Shown here: positions 26,672 to 37,900 of the stretch, piece after piece
Layout of the letters: every line of letters starts with the position of its first letter
Numbering within the stretch: position 1 is the first letter of the stretch
Assembly (NCBI GenBank): GCA_030041095.1
Contig: JASHON010000018.1
Location: forward strand, 58,149 to 122,148
Origin: Terriglobia bacterium
Lineage (GTDB): Bacteria > Acidobacteriota > Terriglobia > UBA7540
Direction of reading: 5' to 3'
Length of the DNA: 64,000 bases
Notes under the pieces: generated by a model
The model's database searches: none
What the model was told of the DNA's origin: nothing
The model's input: only the letters and a program-made list of their open reading frames with translations
Made by a program: the position numbers and the translations under genes

Positions 26672-28216
26672 TTATGACGTGAAATCCCACGGCGCGCGGC
26701 GCGGCGGATTGATCTGGGCGTTGGCTGCCGCGAGGTCGACGGGGCTTCCCTCCGCCAGGCCCGTGATGCGCTTGTTCACCGCATCCCATTCGAGCTTTGT
26801 GCCGGCGCGCACGGCAATGCAACCCAGGAGCAGCGCCTCCACCACCGGCTGCTCGAACTCATAGCTGGCGCGTGGTGCCGGTCCGCCGCGGATCGCATCC
26901 AGCCACTCACGGTATGCGCCGGGCGAGTGCGGCAGGTTATCAGGAGGCGGCATAAAGCTCTTCATTCGGCTCGACGGAATCAGCCGTGGATGCTCGCCTT
27001 CGAAGCCGCAGAGGATTTTGCCCTCGTCGCCTACGAACAGCATCCCTTCACCATCGGAGGCGTCACTCATGAGCTCGCCGGGCGCAAGTTCATTGGGCCG
27101 GGGAGGGCGGAGATGCGCATCGTACCAGTTGATCGAGACGGGCGCGCGGCCTGGACGAGCCGGAAATTCCCAGTGCACCAACTCCCCCACGGGATAGGTC
27201 TCCGGAAAGAGCGGCGTTGCGCTGGCTTCCACGCTCGTGGGCGCGGTCAGCTCCAGCACGCGAAACAGCGTATCGAAGCTGTAGTTCGCCATGTCCCCGA
27301 TGGCGCCTTCGCCAAAGTCGTACCAGCCGCGCCAGACGAACGGCAGGTAGATCGGGTTGAAAGGACGCAACGGCGCCGGACCGAGCCAAAGATCCCAGTC
27401 CAGCCCGTCCGGCACGGGCTCAGCCTGTTTCGGACGGTCGATACCCTGCGGCCAATAAGGCCGCTGTGACCAGTTATGAACCTCACGCACCTGCCCAATG
27501 ACGCCGGCCGCCACCCATTCCGTCAACAACCGCGTCGCCTGCGACGCTTCGTTCATCACGGCCACCTGCGTGGCCAGCCCGGTGTCGCGCGCGGCCTTCG
27601 CCATCAGCCCGCACTCGGCGATAGTGTGGGCCATGGCCTTTTGGGAGAAAACATGCTTGCCGTGGCGCAAAGCGTAAATGGAGATGAAAGCGTGCCAATG
27701 GTCGGGCGTGCAGACAACCACGCCGTCGAGATCGCGTTCTTTGGCGAACAGCTCACGGAAATCGGTATAGTTTGCGCAGCCTCGGTAGCCGGAAGTCTTG
27801 CGGACTTTGGAATAATAAGCGTCCACCAGCCGCGCCGCCGGCATCCGGCCGCAAGTTGGCCCTTTCCAGTCGGACCCCCAGCCTGGATCGGCCAGCAAGC
27901 GACGCTCCTTGCGAACCAGCTCGCCGGGACCCCACTCGGAGTAATCGCTGCTTTCGCGGTTAACGTCGCAGACAGCCGTCACCTGAACGTCCGGAAATTT
28001 CAGGAAATCCATCATCACGCGGGTGCCTTGCGCGCCAACACCGATGCACCCGAGCGTGATCCGATCGCTTGGGGGAACCGTGCGACCCGCGTTCGCCGCG
28101 CTGGCGACGGAGGGCGCCGGCAGCATGGCCAGAGCCGCCGCTGAGGTAACGCTGTCACCCAGAAATTTACGCCGCGTCAGGAGGGAAAGCTTTCTTTTGA
28201 GATCGTTGTCACGCAT
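26672..28216 (-). CDS. Tat-exported Gfo/Idh/MocA family oxidoreductase
   Basis: A 514-residue NAD(P)-dependent dehydrogenase-like protein. The N-terminus has the twin-arginine motif TRRKFLGDS and a cleavable Ala-rich segment; the Rossmann fold begins with LGCIGVGAQGTR; the family signature KHVFSQKAMAHTIAE holds the catalytic-region Lys. Exported Gfo/Idh proteins of this length are frequent in Acidobacteriota and Planctomycetota and act on sugars or glycosides. The neighbouring exported isomerase suggests a common periplasmic sugar pathway; the substrate is unknown. Confidence 0.9.
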   Translation of the reverse strand: MRDNDLKRKLSLLTRRKFLGDSVTSAAALAMLPAPSVASAANAGRTVPPSDRITLGCIGVGAQGTRVMMDFLKFPDVQVTAVCDVNRESSDYSEWGPGELVRKERRLLADPGWGSDWKGPTCGRMPAARLVDAYYSKVRKTSGYRGCANYTDFRELFAKERDLDGVVVCTPDHWHAFISIYALRHGKHVFSQKAMAHTIAECGLMAKAARDTGLATQVAVMNEASQATRLLTEWVAAGVIGQVREVHNWSQRPYWPQGIDRPKQAEPVPDGLDWDLWLGPAPLRPFNPIYLPFVWRGWYDFGEGAIGDMANYSFDTLFRVLELTAPTSVEASATPLFPETYPVGELVHWEFPARPGRAPVSINWYDAHLRPPRPNELAPGELMSDASDGEGMLFVGDEGKILCGFEGEHPRLIPSSRMKSFMPPPDNLPHSPGAYREWLDAIRGGPAPRASYEFEQPVVEALLLGCIAVRAGTKLEWDAVNKRITGLAEGSPVDLAAANAQINPPRRAPWDFTS

Positions 28217-28319
28217 CGTCGCTCCGCCTCAAGCGCCAACACCTTATCACAACTTGCGCCATCTTTCATCATCATTCTCCAATCGGATTCGCTGGAGACA
28301 TCATTTCCTGGCGATAGGC

Positions 28320-28325
28320 TATAAT
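28320..28325 (+). promoter_or_regulatory. -10 element upstream of the Ser/Thr kinase gene
   Basis: A perfect TATAAT 36 bases before the kinase ATG. GAGACA lies 19 bases further upstream (28295-28300), a poor and slightly distant -35. The 145-base gap shared with the divergent oxidoreductase gene holds nothing else clear. Confidence 0.4.
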
Positions 28326-28361
28326 CGATGGGTCAATCATTGCCGATATTGATATTCAACG

Positions 28362-30947
28362 ATGAGTGGTGAGATCACTCAAGCCGGACGTTACCAGATT
28401 GTGAACGAGCTGGGCCGCGGCGCGATGGGTGTCGTCTATCGCGCGTTTGACCCAATGATCGGGCGCACGGTTGCCATCAAGACCATGCTGACGCAAGGAC
28501 TGGCGCCGTCAGAATTCGCTGAGTTTCGAGACCGTTTTCAGCGCGAAGCTCAGGCCGCTGGTATTCTCAATCATCCCAACATTGTCACCGTCTATGATTT
28601 TGGCGAAAGCCAGGGATTTCTGTACCTGGCGATGGAATTCCTGGAAGGGAAATCGCTGCATGAGATCCTGCGGGAGCGCAAGGCGCTTCCCGCTGGGGAG
28701 GCGGTCCCCATTTTCGAGCAAGTCGCCGGCGCGCTCGGCCATGCCCACGCTCACAAGGTCATTCATCGCGATGTGAAGCCGGCCAACATCATGCTGCTGA
28801 AAGACGGGACGGTCAAAGTCACGGACTTTGGCATCGCCAAGATTTCGACCACAAGCATGACGCAAACCGGGCAGGTGTTCGGAACCCCCAATTACATGTC
28901 GCCTGAGCAAGTGCGAGGAATGCAGCTCGACGGGCGGTCGGACATCTTCGCGCTGGGTGTCGTTCTTTACGAATCGCTGGTCGGCGTGAAGCCGTTTCCC
29001 GGGGATGACATTACCACCGTTCTCTACAAGCTCGTCCACGAAGAGCCCGTCCCGCCGCTTCAGCTTCGCCCCGAGCTCGATCCCGGCCTTGGCCGCGTCA
29101 TTCAAAAAGCTCTCGCAAAGAATCCCGATCAGCGCTACGCCACCTGCGCGGATTTTGCACGGGACTTACGCGGCTATCGTCAACTGCCGATGGAAGGCGC
29201 TGCAGGCGCTGCCACTCCAGGCGTTGGAGCCACCATGATGGTGGCGGGCGCCAGCATTCTGGCTGGCGGCGCCAGCACGGCTCCGCCAACCACAGGCGCG
29301 AGAGCGGCTTCATCTTCCGGACCCGTCGCTGAGGCTTCAATCCAACGTGGCGCTGCGCCAGGAACCGCCAGTGCTCCCGCGCCGGGCGCGCGGAAGCGCG
29401 CTGTTGCCGTTGCCGCCATCATCTGCGTCCTCGTGGCGCTCGCCGCCGCCGGCTATTACTTCTTCAAAGTCCGGCGCGCTCCGCAAGGGAACTCCGCAGT
29501 GAATGCGCTTCGCACGGCGAGCGCGGCGGAACAACGGCTCGCGCAGCAAGCTGAGCAATCACAGGCGCAGGGAAAACTGGATGATTCGCTCGCGGATTGG
29601 CGAGCGGTGGCCGCTCTCAACGGGCCCTTTCACGCGCAGGCTGAGCAGCAAATCAGCCGGATCGAGGGTATAGAGTCTCAGGAGCAAAACCTGTATCGCC
29701 AGGGCCAGGCCGCCCAGAGCGCTCACCAGTGGACCGAAGCGCTGGGGTTTTACCAGCGCGTTGCCAACCTGAATGGCGACATGCAGCCCCAGGCGCTCGC
29801 TGCCATCGACACCGTTCGTCGGATTCAACAGGGAGAAAACGTTTCGGCGCTTGCGGCGCGAACGTTTCAGGCGGCCACAGCCGCTTTCCGTAACAAACAA
29901 TATGAACAGGCGCGCAGCCTTTATCAGCAGGTCGTCGCCCTGAACGTTTCGGGCTCGCCGTTGCTTCCGCGTGCGCATGCGCGCATCCAGCAACTGGATT
30001 CGGTGCTCGCGTCCCAGCAAGCCGCCCAGCAGCAGGCGCGCGCGCAGGAACAGCAAGCCTTCCAGTCCGGCGCCGCGCTTTTGAAGCAAGGCAAATTCGC
30101 GGACGCCACGAAAGCATTCCAGAACGTCGTTGCCATGAACGGGCCGTTGAAGCAGGAGGCGCAGTCGGAGATTCAGCAGATCGAAACCCTCGAAGCCGCT
30201 CAACAAAACAGCCTGAGCCAGCATGAGCAACAACTCTTTAACACCGCTGCCGCGTCTGAAAAGAGCGGCCAGCTCTCAGACGCCAGAGCCGGGTTTGAAG
30301 CCGTGATCGCGCTGAACGGCAACCTTAAGGCGGACGCGCAAACGCAAATCCAGCAGATCGATCAGCAGATGGGCCAGCAAAGGGAATTTCATCGACTGGT
30401 GGCGCAGTTCAACCAGGCGAAGCAGCAGAATGACGCTCAATCCCTCAGCAATCTCCTGCCCCTTTTCGGCGATATCGCCGCGGCCAACGGCCCGTTGGCA
30501 AGCCAGGCGCGAGCCTATGCGCAAACCATGATTCCGGCGGCCATCGATGGCATTCGCCAGGCGAGCGTTCCCAAAGCGCAGCCCGTCGCTGCGCCGCCAG
30601 CCAGTAATGTCAGCGTGGTTTTACTTCAGCCGGCTGCCCCACTCCGCTGGACACGCAAGGTGCAGCAGGGACATCTTTACAGCCAGGCTTACATCGATGG
30701 AGGGCTGAAGCTGCTTCGGCATGACGATCTGGCCGCCATCGCCAGGCAGGCCAAGGCGGGCAGCGAGGCTATTGTAAGCCTTCAGATTAATGAAAAGGGC
30801 CAGGTCACCGGCGGCCAAGTCCTGGAAGATACTTCCGGCGAGGGACAGAGCGTGCTGGCGGCGGCGCTCCAGGGCTGGGCATTCAGCTCGCCAACCGTCA
30901 GGCAAATTCCGGTCACAACCACGGCAACGGTGCGGGTGCGATTTTAG
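28362..30947 (+). CDS. Membrane Ser/Thr protein kinase with Gln-rich repeat and TonB-like C-terminus
   Basis: An 861-residue PknB-type kinase. The kinase domain (about 10-275) has Lys40 in VAIK, HRDVKPAN (135-142) and DFG (155-157), so it should be active. A Pro/Ala/Gly-rich juxtamembrane region leads to one membrane helix (about 348-368). The extracytoplasmic part is made of repeated, Gln-rich helical units of about 80 residues (each with a phrase like VVALNG or VAMNGPLK), TPR-like, and ends in a TonB/TolA C-terminal-like module (residues about 760-861, ending in VRVRF). A sensor role at the envelope is inferred. Confidence 0.9.
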   Translation: MSGEITQAGRYQIVNELGRGAMGVVYRAFDPMIGRTVAIKTMLTQGLAPSEFAEFRDRFQREAQAAGILNHPNIVTVYDFGESQGFLYLAMEFLEGKSLHEILRERKALPAGEAVPIFEQVAGALGHAHAHKVIHRDVKPANIMLLKDGTVKVTDFGIAKISTTSMTQTGQVFGTPNYMSPEQVRGMQLDGRSDIFALGVVLYESLVGVKPFPGDDITTVLYKLVHEEPVPPLQLRPELDPGLGRVIQKALAKNPDQRYATCADFARDLRGYRQLPMEGAAGAATPGVGATMMVAGASILAGGASTAPPTTGARAASSSGPVAEASIQRGAAPGTASAPAPGARKRAVAVAAIICVLVALAAAGYYFFKVRRAPQGNSAVNALRTASAAEQRLAQQAEQSQAQGKLDDSLADWRAVAALNGPFHAQAEQQISRIEGIESQEQNLYRQGQAAQSAHQWTEALGFYQRVANLNGDMQPQALAAIDTVRRIQQGENVSALAARTFQAATAAFRNKQYEQARSLYQQVVALNVSGSPLLPRAHARIQQLDSVLASQQAAQQQARAQEQQAFQSGAALLKQGKFADATKAFQNVVAMNGPLKQEAQSEIQQIETLEAAQQNSLSQHEQQLFNTAAASEKSGQLSDARAGFEAVIALNGNLKADAQTQIQQIDQQMGQQREFHRLVAQFNQAKQQNDAQSLSNLLPLFGDIAAANGPLASQARAYAQTMIPAAIDGIRQASVPKAQPVAAPPASNVSVVLLQPAAPLRWTRKVQQGHLYSQAYIDGGLKLLRHDDLAAIARQAKAGSEAIVSLQINEKGQVTGGQVLEDTSGEGQSVLAAALQGWAFSSPTVRQIPVTTTATVRVRF

Positions 30948-30972
30948 CTTTTTCCCCTGGCCCAGGGCCCAC

Positions 30973-33900
30973 TCAGAACATAATCCTCACTCCAAACTGA
31001 ATCAGCCGGCTGCTGGTGTTCATGAACGCCGTGCTCATGAATCCCCCTTGGCCAAACGCATCCGGTTGGGCATTGATCGCATTTTCAGGGATCACCCCGG
31101 TCACTCGTGCAATGGTGGTTTCAGGACCGTACGCGAACGCGGGCGTCACTTCAGCGTTGGTAATGTTCACGTTACCGTTGGCGTAGCCCGGATTTGGCGT
31201 ATTGAACACATCATAAGCCTCGAATCGCAGTTGAATCACCCGGTGTTCGCCCCAGGCGAAGTTTTTGAATAGAGAAATATCTTCATCCACAAATCCTGGT
31301 CCGACAAGTATGTTCCTGCCCGCATTGCCATCCTTTCCCAGCGGCACTTGAATGAAGTGCACAGTGTTGAGGTTCGTGATGGGTTGACCTTTGGCATTCA
31401 CGTAACCCTTGCTTGGATCAAGGCATTCAGGATCCGCAAGCAGCGCGACGGAATCGAGAGGAGCGCTGGGATTGCCGATATCCGGCCGGTCATTCGCGAG
31501 ATTTCCGTCGCCGCTCGTATCGCCGCAAGGCCCAAACGGCGTGCTGTTGAGAGGGCTGAAAGGCTGGCCGGATTGCACGCTGGTGATGCTGTTCAACTGC
31601 CAGCCGCGCACAAAGAGGTTGGCCGCTGCGCTGTGGGTTGCAAAAGGCAGTGACCACACAACGCTTGCGGCTAGCCGCTGCCGCCGGTCGAATGACGAGT
31701 CGCCATATTCCGCTTTGAGGTCCTTCGAATTCTCCGGAATGGGTGTGTTGGCTTCCACGCTCTCCAGCGATTCGGGAAGCAGGAGGGCGTTGAGAGGATC
31801 GGAGGGTGGAAGGAAGCGAAAGCCTGGACCAAAAATCTCGCTCGCATTGTCGAGCATGTGGCTCCAGGTATAGGCAAGGGTGAACGCCGTGTTGCCGAAA
31901 TGGGAAGGGGAAAGCCGCTTGGTGAGGCTTACCTGAAGGCCGGCATAGCTCGAAAGTCCACCGTTCGTCAATTCCAGGATGTCGCCGCGAGTGTTGTTCC
32001 CGCGCTGGATCAGGCAATCCGGAGTGGTGGACGAAAGCACGTCCGGATTTTCGGGTGTGTAATTTGCGCAAAGAGCGTCCGGTTGCGTGCCCGAAGCCGC
32101 ATTATAGAGGGCGTATCCACCGTAGGGATTCTCATCCAGCAGCTCGAAAAGTTCTGAGCCTTTCGTGCCCACCCCGGCGACGTCAAACAGGATGTCTGGG
32201 GAGAGTTCTCGCTCGAAGCTCAAAGACGCTGACTGAAGGTACGGATTCGAGAGATTGGGAACAACCGTAGTCCCATCCGAGCAGCCGGCCACCGGGACTG
32301 AGCCTGCAATGGCTCGCTGATAGAAACTGCTGCAACCGTAAACCTGTTTGTTGATGTCAGACAGCGTGAGAGGAGAATAAGGAAACACGTTGCTCGGCTG
32401 CACGATGGAAATGCCCGTGGAATCCGTCGCAACAAACGGCGATACCAGCCCGCTCTGCCAGATCAGCAGCGGAACGTCGAGCACGATGGGGTCATACATG
32501 ATGCCATATCCCCCGCGCAAGACCGTGCGTCCGCTCGAGCCCGGCGCCCAGGCAAAGCCAAATCTCGGTTCGAAGTTCTTCCACGCCTCGCTCACCTTGG
32601 GAACGTTGGCATTAAGCTGCCGCATCGCATCGATGGGCTGGTTGTAGTGTTCGTAGCGAAGGCCGGGACTGAGAGTGAAGCTCGGCGTTACGTGAATGTC
32701 ATCCTGCGCGAAATAAAACTGGCCCAACTCGCGCAAAGGCAATTCTTCCGGACCCTCGCCCACCACCGCGCCGGAGGAATTCGTCCGAAGGTCCGGAAAG
32801 CTTTGGAACACCACCAGGGCGTTGGTCGACCCGGAATTGAGCACGGGCTCGTTGACGAAGGAATTCAGGCCGCCGGGCTGTCCTGAAACGCCATAGAAAT
32901 ACTGTCCCAGATCGTCCGGTACGTCAATAATGTTGCTTTGCGTTCGCGCGACGTCGGCTCCGAACATAAAGTTGTTGCGGCCATGGTCGTACGAGAAGTT
33001 CTCCTCGCCCTCAAATACGTTGGTGTGGATCAACGCAGGGCGGCTGCCCGTGCCGATCGTGAAGCGGCTTCCGGCCGCCGGAAAATCGCTGCTGAAGGAT
33101 CCAAACCCTCCAAAACTGTCGCCGATGGTGGCTGCAGGGAGGTTTTGCTGCTCGGAGTCAGGTAAATTAAACGCGCCGATGCCTTGCGCGAGGCGGCTAT
33201 AGGCAAAACGCAGCTCGTTCACGGCAGCCGCCCAATAATGCCGCTGGTCCAGCAGAGCGCTTTGGGTTCTTTGACGCAGGATATCCTGCCAGTCCGGAAG
33301 CAGGCCCAGATCGCTGAAGGCCACCTGGCCGGCGGGAGCCAATACGGTCTGCGGCGTGCTTAGGTCGTCAACAAGGTACCGGCCATAGATATCGTTGGTA
33401 TCGTTGATGCGATGATCGATGCGGCCTGAGGCTTGCTGGTCGCGAATGTTGAATAAATTCCCCGTGGGATCGAGGTACGTGCCAAACGGGACGTTGATTC
33501 CATCAATATTCACGTTCGCCGTTCCAAAGCAGGGGTTGCTCTCGCTCGGCGCAAAGCAAAGGGAGTTGCCGCTGGGGATGTTGGTGACCGAGGGCATTCC
33601 GAGCAGTATTTGAAGGGCAGGCGTGCGCGGGAGGTTTTTGAGCGCTGCAAGTCCGGCTGCGGTTGGCAGCGTGCTCACCACGGGAAACACATCGGAAAGG
33701 TTATCTCGCGCCTCATCCCACTGGTAGGAGATGAAATACCACGTCTTGTCCTTTGCGATGGGACCTCCAAGCGTCATGCCGATCTTGTTTTCATACGATT
33801 TTGACGGCTGGGCAACCTCCGCCTGCTGTTCCACACGGTTCAAAGCATCAAAATCGCTGGATTGTCCGAACCAGAAAAGCGAGCCGTGCGTCGCATTGGA

Positions 33901-34680
33901 CCCACTCTTCGTAATCACGTTAATCGTGGCCCCGCTTGCCCGGCCGTATTCCGGCTCTAAGGTATTGGTGAGAATGGAATACTCGGCGAAGATATCGGGA
34001 TTGGTGAACTGCGTCGCGGCGCCGCCGAAGAGCGGCTCGTTGTTATCCACGCTGTCGATGATGAAATCATTGTCCCTGCCGCGTGACCCATTCACGGAAA
34101 ACGGCACCAGCGTGCTGGCAAAGCTGTAAGTCTGCACGCTGGAAACACCCGGCGCCAGCAGCGCCAGGTTGTCGGGATCGCGAGTGAGAATCGGCAATTC
34201 GCTGATTTGTTGCGAGACAAATTGCGTGCTCAAGGTCGCGCTCGCCGTATCCGTCATCGGCGCGCGGGAAACCACTTTCACAATGGTTTTAGAAGAACCG
34301 AGCGTCAGGTGAAAGTTTTCCTGGGTTTGATGATTCACGTAAACGATCACCGCCGTGTGCCGGCTGGTTTCGAAACCAGTCATTTCAGCCTCGATCACAT
34401 ACTCGCCCGGAGAGACCTCGGGGATGGCATAGAAGCCACGGGCGTCCGTCGTGCCAGGGTAAATCCGGCCGTTTCCTGAGTTTGTGGCAACGATGCCGAC
34501 GCCCGGCAGAGGCACGCCCTGAGCGTTGGTGACTCGGCCGGCAATGCTTCCACTGATGCTTTGAGCGCGGAGAGAGACGCGGAGCGACAGCACGCACAGC
34601 AGAAGCAGCAATGCCGTCTTTCCCGGGACCAGGGAATTAACAATGCTGAATTCAGAGGACGATCCAGCACAAGGTGGCAT
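30973..34680 (-). CDS. Oar-like TonB-dependent receptor with carboxypeptidase-like N-terminal domain
   Basis: A 1,235-residue outer-membrane protein. After the signal peptide comes a carboxypeptidase regulatory-like beta sandwich (SGSIAGRVTNAQGVPLPG onward, about 45-130), then a plug domain with SRGRDNDFIIDSVDNNE, and a long beta barrel that ends with Phe (QFGVRIMF), the outer-membrane sorting signal. Proteins of this type take up large substrates such as glycans or peptides and are abundant in Acidobacteriota. ATG 34680 has GGAGGGGG eight bases upstream; the frame opens 14 codons further. No TonB box is obvious. Confidence 0.93.
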   Translation of the reverse strand: MPPCAGSSSEFSIVNSLVPGKTALLLLLCVLSLRVSLRAQSISGSIAGRVTNAQGVPLPGVGIVATNSGNGRIYPGTTDARGFYAIPEVSPGEYVIEAEMTGFETSRHTAVIVYVNHQTQENFHLTLGSSKTIVKVVSRAPMTDTASATLSTQFVSQQISELPILTRDPDNLALLAPGVSSVQTYSFASTLVPFSVNGSRGRDNDFIIDSVDNNEPLFGGAATQFTNPDIFAEYSILTNTLEPEYGRASGATINVITKSGSNATHGSLFWFGQSSDFDALNRVEQQAEVAQPSKSYENKIGMTLGGPIAKDKTWYFISYQWDEARDNLSDVFPVVSTLPTAAGLAALKNLPRTPALQILLGMPSVTNIPSGNSLCFAPSESNPCFGTANVNIDGINVPFGTYLDPTGNLFNIRDQQASGRIDHRINDTNDIYGRYLVDDLSTPQTVLAPAGQVAFSDLGLLPDWQDILRQRTQSALLDQRHYWAAAVNELRFAYSRLAQGIGAFNLPDSEQQNLPAATIGDSFGGFGSFSSDFPAAGSRFTIGTGSRPALIHTNVFEGEENFSYDHGRNNFMFGADVARTQSNIIDVPDDLGQYFYGVSGQPGGLNSFVNEPVLNSGSTNALVVFQSFPDLRTNSSGAVVGEGPEELPLRELGQFYFAQDDIHVTPSFTLSPGLRYEHYNQPIDAMRQLNANVPKVSEAWKNFEPRFGFAWAPGSSGRTVLRGGYGIMYDPIVLDVPLLIWQSGLVSPFVATDSTGISIVQPSNVFPYSPLTLSDINKQVYGCSSFYQRAIAGSVPVAGCSDGTTVVPNLSNPYLQSASLSFERELSPDILFDVAGVGTKGSELFELLDENPYGGYALYNAASGTQPDALCANYTPENPDVLSSTTPDCLIQRGNNTRGDILELTNGGLSSYAGLQVSLTKRLSPSHFGNTAFTLAYTWSHMLDNASEIFGPGFRFLPPSDPLNALLLPESLESVEANTPIPENSKDLKAEYGDSSFDRRQRLAASVVWSLPFATHSAAANLFVRGWQLNSITSVQSGQPFSPLNSTPFGPCGDTSGDGNLANDRPDIGNPSAPLDSVALLADPECLDPSKGYVNAKGQPITNLNTVHFIQVPLGKDGNAGRNILVGPGFVDEDISLFKNFAWGEHRVIQLRFEAYDVFNTPNPGYANGNVNITNAEVTPAFAYGPETTIARVTGVIPENAINAQPDAFGQGGFMSTAFMNTSSRLIQFGVRIMF

Positions 34681-34730
34681 GGGCCTTACCCCCTCCGGGA
34701 AATGTTTTGATGGATGCCGCAAAGGGGCTC

Positions 34731-34759
34731 AGCATAGCAGACTTCGCCGTTGTTGACAA
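34731..34759 (-). promoter_or_regulatory. Promoter of the TonB-dependent receptor gene
   Basis: On the minus strand TTGTCA (34759-34754, five of six), a 17-base spacer and TATGCT (34736-34731, four of six), 51 bases before the ATG. This is the best promoter-like pair in the divergent gap 34681-34942. Confidence 0.5.
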
Positions 34760-34786
34760 TCTGTAGAAGTTCACATCTGTAGAAGT
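34759..34786. promoter_or_regulatory. Two direct repeats ATCTGTAGAAGT next to the -35
   Basis: The 12-base word ATCTGTAGAAGT occurs at 34759-34770 and again at 34775-34786, 16 bases apart, directly upstream of the receptor's -35 on the minus strand. Tandem sites in this place are typical of an activator. The bound protein is unknown. Confidence 0.45.
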
Positions 34787-34942
34787 CAACCATTCGTATC
34801 GTAGTTGCCTTGACAAGCGGACGAATCTGGGTTAAAAACTCGTTTATCACCGAACGCGGCTGAATATTCTGCAGGTTCGCCAAACCGCGGTTCGCGCGCC
34901 CACGCCGGCGTTGATGAACGCGTGAGGAGGGGGAAACCCGCA

Positions 34943-37900
34943 TTGAGGCACAGTTCAAACCACGCATCCCGGCAAGTTCTTTTGCTGTTCGTTGCGCTCG
35001 CGCTTGCCTTCTTCTCCTGGGCCTGCGGCTTGGGGAATTCGAGTCTCTCCTCGAAGCTTCCCCGCAGCGGCAGCGGGGCAAGCTTCGAGATCACCACCAA
35101 CGCGCTGGTGGATGCGGTCGCGGGCCACGCCTACGCGGCGACCGTCGCGACAACGGGAGGCAGCGGAGCGCTCTCAACCTGCACTTTGCTCGGTAGCGAT
35201 CTTCCGTCTTCGAGCATTTTGTTTACAACAATCCAGGGTGCGGATTGTGTCATCCATTACTTGCCGTCCGCTTCCGACAGCTCGACGACTCTTCGTTTTA
35301 CCGTCAGCGTGGACGATACCAGCTCCCCTGCGAATTTTGATACGCGAACGTTTTCTCTTTTCGCGCGCCAGCCGTTTAGCATGGATCAGGCTTCGTTAAC
35401 GGCTGGGGTGCAAGGCCGAAGCTATGGAACACCCTCCCCGTTTATCCAGCCTTTCCAGTCCAACGTGGTGTCCAAGGCGCCGGCGAGTGCCGTCAATCAA
35501 ACCACGGAGTTTGGAAACGGCCCGTTGACGACCTGCTCTGTCCAATCCGTCACTCCGATTAATCCAGGCCTCCAGGCGATCGTTGACCCGAGCAATCCCA
35601 GCCGCTGCCTGCTTGAGAGCACCAGCCTTACGGCAGCGGGAACGTATGCGGTTACCGTGGCGGGAACGGACAGCCCGATTCTCGATCCCGTCACGGGCCA
35701 GCCTGCGGTTGAACCCGGAACTGAAAGCGAGACGTTGACGCTGGCCGTGGATCAGCCGCTGAGCCTTGTGCCGGCTTCTCTTTCCGGCTCGAGTTTTCCT
35801 CCGGATAGCGTTCAGGGACGAACCTACGGAAACGTATCGGCAGGACTCGCTGAACCCACCTATAATGCGGCCGGCGGCATCGGGCCTTATGTTTTCACCA
35901 CTCCGCCCGCCACCGCCAGCCCGACGGCTGACGGCGTTCCATCGGGAATCCTCTGCCAGCCATCGCCCGCAGAGACAGCGGTTGAGTGTTCGAGCGGCAG
36001 CGCCACAGTCACGGGAAATCAGGGAACTTATTCATTTTCCATTGCAGTCAATGACAGCGGCAATTCCGCCACCCCGCCCAGCACGTCCGTCCAAGGCGCT
36101 TCCGCAACGGTCACGCAAAGCCTGGTGGTGTTGGCGCCGCTTACGGTGTCCTTCACGCAAGGCTCGAGCGCCAATCCGAGCGTGTTGGTCGATGCTGTTG
36201 TTGGCAGAAGCTATGGCGTGATCGGTGATCCGCCCGCTTTTCAGTCGGCCGGCGGCGTGGGAACCGTGAGCTGGTGCGTCAATTCCGGATCGCTCACATC
36301 AGCCGTTGGACTCACCGGCGTCAGCTTCGACTGTACGAATCCGACCACAGCAAATTCGGTTTCTCTCACGGCGAACCCGGTTATCGGGCCGGCGGGCGCT
36401 TATACTTTCACCGCCCAGGCCACGGATACAGGCGATGCAGCCGTTCCCGGCGCGTCGTCCGCAACGGGCAGCGTCAGCATCACGGTCGATCCTGCCCTCG
36501 CTGCCACGCTCGTTCAAAGTGGAACGACGGACCCTTCCGCGCTTCTCGATGCCGTTCAGGGTAGCAGCTATGGAGAATCCAACAATTTTCAAGGCGCGCC
36601 GGTGGCAAGTGGGACAGGAGGCCTCGGAGCCGGCACTTATCTTTGGTGCGTGAAAGGCGTGGCGCCGAATTTCACCAGCATCAGCGGCACTTGCGGTGCA
36701 ACCACTTCCACAAAATCCGCAAGTGTCATGTACGTCTCGAATGCCGCCGGAGCTGCGGGTACCTACAGTAATCTCAGCTTCGAGATCGATGACACCGGGA
36801 ATGCTGCTGTCCCTCCCACTTTTTCCGGCGCTGGATCCGCCGCGACTCCGGCCACCAGTCTCACGATTCTCTCGCCGCTTTCGCTTGCTGCTCCTTCCAC
36901 GGTTTATCCGGGCGTTGCAGGACGCACGTACGGCACAGGGACGGGATGCAGCGGCGGAACGTGCCAACCGATTACATTCACCCTGTCAGGCGGCGACGGA
37001 ACTTACAGCGTCACGCCCGCCGCCGGATTCCCGTCTTATTTCACTTGCACCCTGGCCGGCTCTCCGCCTTCCGGGACCTATTCCTGCGGGAGCACGGCAA
37101 TTCCCACTACTGCGGCGGGTACGGTAACCCTCCAGGTTACTGTCAGTGATTCCGGCAGCGCCGCCATTGCCGGATCCACTTCATCTCCCGTAGCGGCTGC
37201 CTTAACGGTGAATCCATCGCTCGGCGTCACTTCGCCCACATCAACGCCTCCTGCTGTCGGTCAGTTTGCCTATGGGACGGGCGCGGGCTGCACGAGCGGT
37301 GCGTGCCAGCCACTCAATTTTTCCATCAGCGGCGGCCTCGGCTCCTACAGCGTCAGTCCAACCCCTCCCGGAGGGCAGCCGGATAATTTCAGTTGTGCGT
37401 TCAGCCAGAGTGGCCTTTCCGGGAGTTATTCGTGCTCGAGCAGTGCCGTGTCCTCAAATCCAGGTCCGGGAACAGTCTTAGCCTCAATAGACTTTACGGT
37501 TACGGACACTTCCAACGCGTCAACGCCCGCTGGTTCGTCCGGCCCGGTGACGGATACAGTGACGGTCGAGCCAAATTTTACAATTGCGCTCGCCTCCGGT
37601 GCGGTCGGCAGCGCCACGGATCCCGCCGTGCAAGGGCGCGCCTTCGGCAGCGGAAGCGCCTGCTCCCCAGGGGCGTGCGCTCCCTTGACGTTGAGCCTCA
37701 GTGGAGGATTGGGCAGTTACTCGACACCCACTGCATCGTCGGACGTCGGGCTCTCCTGCGCCATTTCCGGCAGCACGGAATCTTGCAGCAGCGCCACGGT
37801 CCCGGCCACCGCCGCAGTAGGCACGCACAATTTCACCGTGAACGCTGTCGATGCCGCAAATGCCTCGACGCCTGCCGGGAATGCGCTGATCGCAGGCTCG

